A stretch of 64,000 nucleotides of DNA from Clitoria ternatea (taxonomy: Eukaryota > Streptophyta > Magnoliopsida > Fabales > Fabaceae), in contig CM075673.1 in NCBI GenBank assembly GCA_037962975.1, positions 120,361,001 to 120,425,000 of the forward strand, in the 5' to 3' direction. Below, one piece after another: positions 58,780-64,000 of the stretch. The translations under genes were made by a program, and so were the position numbers. The notes under the pieces are model-generated. The model was not told the origin of the DNA. It ran no database searches and worked only from the letters and a program-made list of their open reading frames with translations. Each line of letters starts with the position of its first letter. The first letter of the stretch is position 1.

Positions 58780-60066
58780 CACCTGGGGAAGCCACATGGA
58801 TGACCCAACAATGGATTTCCTGACTAGAGGCGATCTTCCCTTGGATTCCTTAGAGGCCAAGAAAATACAAACACACTCGGCTAATTACACCCTCATTGAA
58901 AGACAACTCTACAAACGAGGATTCACCTTACCCCTTCTCAAGTGCCTTGGTCCAGAGCAAGCAAAGTATGTGATGAAGGAACTTCACTCGGGTATATGCA
59001 GGCACCATGGAGGAGTCCAACCCTTGGCAGCCCAAGTCCTTTGAGCCAAATATTTCTGGTCCACACTATGATCAGACTGTTTAGATTTCATCAAGAAGTG
59101 CGAAGCCTATCAGAAGAATGCCAACCCAATACACAGTCACTCCAAGCCGTTACATGGAATCATTTCCCATTGGTCTGTCAACACTTGAGACATGGACATT
59201 CTTGGACCTTTCCCCTTGGAAAGGGCAAGTGAAGTACCTTCTGGTCATAATAGACCTCTTCACGAAATGGATAGAAGCCAAGCCCCTCACGTCCATCACA
59301 ATGTCCAAGGTATAAAATTTTATATGGAGAAATATCATATGTAGACACGGGCGTCCACTACCATCATGTCAGATAACAGATGACAATTTGTGGATAAACA
59401 CTTCACCGAATTCTATAAGAACTTGGGTATAAAGCGAAAATTCTCATTAATAGAGCACCCTTAGATGAACGAATAGGCAGAAGCTGCAAATAAGGTAATC
59501 TTACAGGAACTGAAGTGAAGATTGGGACAAGCAAAGAAAGATAGGCATGATCTTACAGGCAAAGAAAGATTGGGACAAGCAAAGAAAGATTGGGACAAGC
59601 TAATAAGGTAATCTTACAGGAACTGCGACTCCCCACTCAATGACACAAGAAACCCCATTCAAACTTATATAGAGCAGATGCCATGATCCCATGGAACTCA
59701 ATGAACCTTTCCTCATAAGATTGGCATATGATGAAGCAAAAAAATGATGAAGGACAAAGGGAAGACCTCGATCTTAGCCTGGGAGAATGGGACATAGCCT
59801 ACATAAAAAATTCAGGCCTCTAAATAAAAATTTGTCCAGAGATTAAACACTATGCTCAAACCCAGGCCTTTCTAGAGGGGAGATTTAGTTCTATGAATAG
59901 GTGACAGCAACAAGAGAGTAAGAGAGGACGTTAAGTTTGTAGTCAACTGGGAAGGCCTGTACCGGGTAAAAGAAGTAGTCAAAAATGGGGCGTATCGATT
60001 GGAGGAACTAGAAGGCAGAAGTATTCCTCGAATGTGGAATGTCACACATCTGAAGATGTACCACAA
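58780..60066 (+). pseudogene. Integrase of element C
   Basis: Zinc region at 58940-59100 (LHSGICRHHGGVQP ... FIKKCEAY, second Cys pair damaged). Catalytic start YLLVIIDLFTKWIEAKPL (59235-59290). Later parts are in other frames, including a reduplicated stretch (GACAAGCAAAGAAAGAT three times, 59520-59600). The C-terminus ends near 60066 (RMWNVTHLKMYHN). Confidence 0.8.
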
Positions 60067-60103
60067 CTAATGTAACAATGGGTACTCTTTTTCCTACCCG
60101 AGA

Positions 60104-60168
60104 GGTTTTTCCCACTAGGTTTTTCTCTCGGGATAGGTTTTAATGAGGCCCACACAAATATCAATAAA
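60104..60168 (+). promoter_or_regulatory. Conserved post-pol box with AATAAA (element C)
   Basis: GGTTTTTCCCACTAGG, CTCTCGGGATAGGTTTTAATG and AATAAA at 60163-60168, as in A and B. Confidence 0.55.
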
Positions 60169-60199
60169 ATAAGAAGTATTCAGTCACATATTTCCTGTG

Positions 60200-60705
60200 T
60201 TGAATTATGTTAAGTCCTAAAAATCTGAGGGAGAATTCGCTCACTCAGGGATAATGACAAACACTCTTATGAATTACGTTAAGTCCTAGAAACCAAAGTG
60301 AGAATTTGCTCACTTGAGGTAGCGACAAATTTTGTTTCAAATTACGTTAAGTCCTAAACACCGAGTGAGAATTCGCTCACTCAAGGGTAACGACAAATTT
60401 TGTTTCAAGTGACGTTAAGTCCTAAAAACCCAAGTGAGAATTTGCTCAGTTGGGGGTAACAACAAATTTTGTTTCAAGTTACATTAAGTCCTAAAAACTC
60501 AAGTGAGAATTTGCTCACTCGAGGATAATGACAAATTTTGTTTCATATTACGTTAAGTCCTAAAAACCCGAGTGAGAATTCGTTCACTCGGGGATAACGA
60601 CAAATTTTGTTTCAAGCTATGTTAAGCCCTAAAAACCCGAGTGTGAATTCGCTCACTCGGGGGTAATGGTAAATTTTGTTTCAAGTTACGTCCTGAAAAC
60701 CCGAG
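60200..60705. repeat. ~68-bp tandem repeat with hairpins, element C
   Basis: About seven or eight units of ACGTTAAGTCCTAAAAACCC plus CGAGTGAGAATTCGCTCACT plus CGACAAATTTTGTTTCAAGT. Each unit holds a stem CCGAGTGAG/CTCACTCGG around AATTCG. Same location as the 60-bp array in A but unrelated in sequence. Confidence 0.9.
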
Positions 60706-61218
60706 TGAGAAGGATTATATATAGGAAGCAAAAGCCTAAGACATTTTGGTAAAAGCAAAGAGCAGAAAGCAAGAGACAGCAACAACAAAGATAGAAAATG
60801 AGGAAGAGAAGGATTATATATAGGGTAAGAGGTAACCCCTAAGTAATAGATCTGACAGTTGGGAGCTGTCTTGTCACCTTTACGGCCACAAAGCCATAAT
60901 GACTCCTTGAGGAATAGTTGTCGTTAACATGTGGCACTAAAGTTTGTCATTTTTGAAGCAACACACCTGAACCCAAGAGACACATTCAAGAGCCTAGAGA
61001 TGCAGAACGTCTCATCGTTATGAGAACAACTATGTGCAAATATTACGTGGAAAAATGAAACAACGATTAACTACCACTTGACTTATGTCCACTCGAAACG
61101 ACATCTCACTCAGAACGCTTCTCTTACCTACTTGACAATAATCAACTTAGGAATACTCTAACCAACACCTAGTCACTTTGCTTGCCTCTACATCTGGGGC
61201 TCATGACTGGGGGGCTCC
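60706..61218. other. 3' region of element C with duplicated TATA motif
   Basis: GAGAAGGATTATATATAGG occurs twice (about 60707 and 60807). Read on the minus strand it gives TATATAATCC, where A has its antisense promoter, but no antisense ORF follows. Ends in the purine tract CTGGGGGGCTCC before the 3' LTR. Confidence 0.5.
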
Positions 61219-61460
61219 CGCTCCTCTCGGATTAGAGGGGGCCCAATGGTACCCTTTTCTTTCCCTTATTGTTAGGCAACAATAAAGGGGATCCTGATTA
61301 TCCCTTGATCTTAGAAAAATATAGTTACGTCCATATATAGACCTTGATTAAAGCCCCCTCTCTCGTTTCTATCTTTACCATTGTATAAAAACGGTCTCGA
61401 AGCTCCCTTTGTAATTCAAGTGACACATTATTATGCGTTATAAAGCTCTCATTTTGAACA
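61219..61460 (+). repeat. 3' LTR of element C
   Basis: 242 bp, starts CGCTCCTCTCGG (first T changed) and ends CATTTTGAACA, TATAAAA at 61384-61390. It lacks about 50 bp present in the 5' LTR between ACATTATT and TGCGTTA. TSD TTAAA follows. Confidence 0.87.
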
Positions 61461-61465
61461 TTAAA

Positions 61466-62838
61466 CATTATATTATTAATTGTATATTGTTTAATAATAT
61501 ATTTAAAATATTACTTAATAATATATTCCAACAACTATTTTTAATAATATAAATATTATGGAATATGTTTAATAATTTATTAAATATGTATTTTAGGGGT
61601 TAAAAATAAATTATGTATGAAAATATTATTATATATTTTTTAATAATTTTTATTATTAATAATAAATATATGTCACTTAATACCCTACTATTAATAATAA
61701 ATTTATTATAAATATTTCTAGTATATGTTATTAAATATAGTTAATAATATTATAAATACTATTAAATGTGCTTATAATAAAAAAAATTTGATAATAATTT
61801 GTTATAACTAATAATATTATAAATATATCCAAATTGATGTTATGTATATTAATATTTTTATAATTTAATAAGGATCAAGCATGTTTTCCCCCTACATCTT
61901 AGGTATTAGGCGAAGAAAGTTTTTTAATGTCTAAGTTTACATCATCTACTTAAATGGTAACATAAGTATCAATCATATTATGACATATGTCAATTAATTA
62001 AATCGTGACACGTGTCATACTTTGCTGTGTTAGAAATGGTATTAATTTAAAACTAATGAAATGATCAAATTGAAATCTTTTAAAAAGATAAGAGATCATT
62101 TTGAAACAAAATAACCTATAATTAGAGGACTATATTAAAAAATAAATAAATAAAGAAATAAATAACCGAGATATATATTTATTCTATATAGACTTATTTA
62201 TCTATTCATCTATCTATCTATCATTTGCTTTCTACTTGTTCTACCAGGGATTTTTAGCTTCCTCCTTTTCCCCTAAATTCATTAAATTTGAAATATTCAA
62301 TAAAACGTGAAGGGTTTCAAAGAGATTTTTTTATAAAAAAAAACTTTTGGTGAGATTTTGATATAGTTTGAGACTGAGAAAATTAAAAGCAATTTAAAAT
62401 GGTTTAAGGGATTCAACTAATGAAATTTTTGCAAACAAATGGAGAATTTGATTGTAATAATTCAAAAAATAAAAATTGTTAGAGAACCAATAAAATTCTG
62501 ACGTTACCTGTAATAGAATGACAGAATATAGATTTCCACCTAAAGTAAGATTGGTTTAATTAGAAGATACGTTAAAACATAATAAAACAATCACCCAGGA
62601 AGAGCATGATCGCGTGAACAAATTCAAACAAGGGAAAAAAGAGAGAGAATTAAATGAAGATAAAAATTTACTTGATTATTATGATGCAGTGTTTCTTTTG
62701 CACTGCCCAAGAGAATGATAATATAGGTTTTTATAATCTCTTCCATGGACTACAACAACATTATTTACTATATATGACTCCAAAGTAAATTTGAAATTAA
62801 CGAGTAGACAGAAATTAAATGAGAGATTCTTGGATCAG
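61466..62838. other. AT-rich intergenic DNA, right arm of the inverted repeat
   Basis: 61760-61905 is the reverse complement of 11366-11500. The rest has no gene. Simple repeats: TAAATAAA near 62137-62165 and TATC near 62195-62220. The part next to the gene is presumably the 3' UTR and flank of the lipase gene. Confidence 0.6.
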
Positions 62839-63752
62839 CTAGTTCTTTGAATCCAAGGCCAGAATGGTGCTGAGATTCATTGGATACATATACTCTGTGG
62901 TGCCTGACAAGATTTGTTGAACTATCAACCCATTAGCCTTTTCAGATGGATGGAAAGCATCCCAAAATGCATACTCGTCACGATTTGGACACAAGTTCGA
63001 TGCCACCGTGCACAGTCCTAAACCATTATATGGTCCTTGACCACAACATGCTACTTTTGATGTGATAAACCCTGCATACATATATACATTACCATAAATC
63101 CCACCTTCAATTCTTTATTACTTGAGGTTTTAAACTAAGCGGGGAAGGAAAATGATATCTCATCTCCCCTCCACGCAAGGGCCATGGCCTTATTAAGTGT
63201 CGTCTACATAAATCAACTTTTGAGCATGTGGTCCTGTGTACTTGATTTGAGGGACTCATTTTTGGTATTACCTACTCTACTGCTCAATAATTAATGACAA
63301 GTATATGTACACTTTTGTGAAGGTCATCTTGGTGTATGTATGTATTGCATTGCACTAGAGTTATTAGTAAATTTTTTTAACCAGGGGACTTGAAAATGTT
63401 TGGTTCATTTGATTTAAGGGAGTATGAGTTTTTGTGTTAAACCAAAATATATAATACAATATTGGGACTATATGCTAATTAAGTTGTGGGTATATTTACC
63501 ATATTGTTGAGGGCTATTAACGAAGTCATTATGCATCTGTTGGGTGTTGACTCCAATGAAGACATCAGAACCAATTTCAGAATTAAGTTCTCTAAGTATC
63601 TGAACAAGTTGAGGGTTGAACAAGGATGCTGCACGTTGCAGTTCAGGTGAGCATTCTCCGTTTCCGCTTCTTTGGGCCAATTCCGCTGGAACACATCCCA
63701 ATGGACCAGTTCCTGTCACCAGCACCCTTCTTGCTCCGATTTCGTATAGCCT
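62839..63752 (-). CDS. GDSL esterase/lipase, last two exons (gene runs off the window)
   Basis: Minus-strand exons 63752-63500 and 63071-62839, joined across a 428-bp intron (GTAAATATAC ... TGTATGCAG) to give QQYG + FITSKVACCGQG in frame. The upstream exon starts after AATTTCAG at 63753. Seen: TGTGPLGCVPAELAQRSG, the CCGQGPYNGLGLC block, LCPNRDEYAFWDAFHPSEKA with the Asp-x-x-His catalytic pair of SGNH hydrolases, and MYPMNLSTILALDSKN at the end. The GDS motif and oxyanion residues would be in exons beyond 64000. Plant members are secreted ester hydrolases linked to cutin or surface lipids and stress. This one resembles the LTL1-like group. The visible part is intact. Confidence 0.93.
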
Positions 63753-64000
63753 CTGAAATTAATGCCATTCATTCCAAATTCATATCTTACTATAAGACCA
63801 AAAATAAAATCATACTGTGTCTGATATATGCATGTCAACCCCTTTATTTACTTTTATTATTATTATTATTACTGTAATGTACCTTTACCAACATTCAGGT
63901 TTTTTGTCAGAAAACAACAATTGTCCAATCATTGCCAAGTAAAATCGTTATTTATTGGCCATGTGTTCAAGATTAGTTACATGTTTGATAATGCTTAAAT
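63753..64000 (-). other. Intron of the GDSL lipase gene (partial)
   Basis: AT-rich, no coding stretch on the minus strand. Contains a TTA microsatellite near 63856-63872 and ends with the 3' splice site AATTTCAG at 63753-63760. Confidence 0.8.

Larger units (their letters stand above)
11639..61460 (+). mobile_element. Element C: old Ty3/gypsy Tat-type element, ~50 kb through nested insertions
   Basis: The outer limits are given by a perfect TTAAA duplication (11634-11638 and 61461-61465). The 5' LTR is split: 11639-11879 and 40825-40880, interrupted by D. The 3' LTR is 61219-61460. A primer-binding site follows the second LTR piece at 40884. Pol remains at about 56906-60066. Gag and protease are mostly gone: the body between about 41040 and 56905 is occupied by a copia fragment, E2 and F. 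The LTR halves are clearly more diverged than those of A or F, so C is older than its inserts. Confidence 0.85.

Overview
This is plant nuclear DNA, from a dicot and probably a legume. That placement is an inference from the repeat style and the gene, not something one diagnostic sequence proves. The only ordinary gene is the 3' part of a GDSL esterase/lipase on the minus strand at the right edge (62839-63752, running off the window). Almost everything from 85 to 61465 is LTR retrotransposon, much of it inserted into older retrotransposon.

Target-site duplications (TSDs) and split LTRs let most of the stack be unpicked. Element A (90-11204, TSD TTCAT) is a near-complete Ty3/gypsy Tat-type element: gag, protease, RT, two RNase H domains and integrase, then a ~60-bp tandem repeat, then a gene on the opposite strand with its own TATA box. 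Element C (11639-61460, TSD TTAAA) is a second, older Tat-type element expanded to ~50 kb by later insertions. Its 5' LTR is cut by D (11880-40819, TSD CTAAT), an LTR-only element. D is cut by B (14791-34020, third Tat-type element) and by E3 (36484-40419, inverted, TSD TAATT). B is cut by G (14993-19275, TSD ATACC) in its 5' LTR, by E1 (20478-~24290) in gag, and by a copia 3' end/LTR (H, to 32905). In the body of C lie a copia RT/RNase H fragment (~41085-41946), then E2 (41947-~56905). E2 is cut by the young copia element F (46161-56408), and F's RNase H region is cut by about 400 bp that is at least partly plastid DNA (ndhD plus another piece).

F has near-identical 1.39-kb LTRs, an initiator-Met-type primer-binding site, damaged gag, a long pol frame with all catalytic residues, and a third ORF of the 'putative plant transposon protein' type downstream. 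The most striking pattern is regulatory. Arrays of the perfect palindrome TAATCGATTA sit ~97-120 bp upstream of a TATA box in three settings: the F LTR, an internal promoter of F just before its third ORF, and the LTR of copia H.

The three Tat-type elements share a box just after pol followed by AATAAA. A has an antisense gene with a promoter, a frame-preserving 80-nt intron and an internally duplicated C-terminal module. B has a decayed version and C has lost it, leaving TATA-like remnants. None of the retroelement frames looks fully functional. F is closest to intact.
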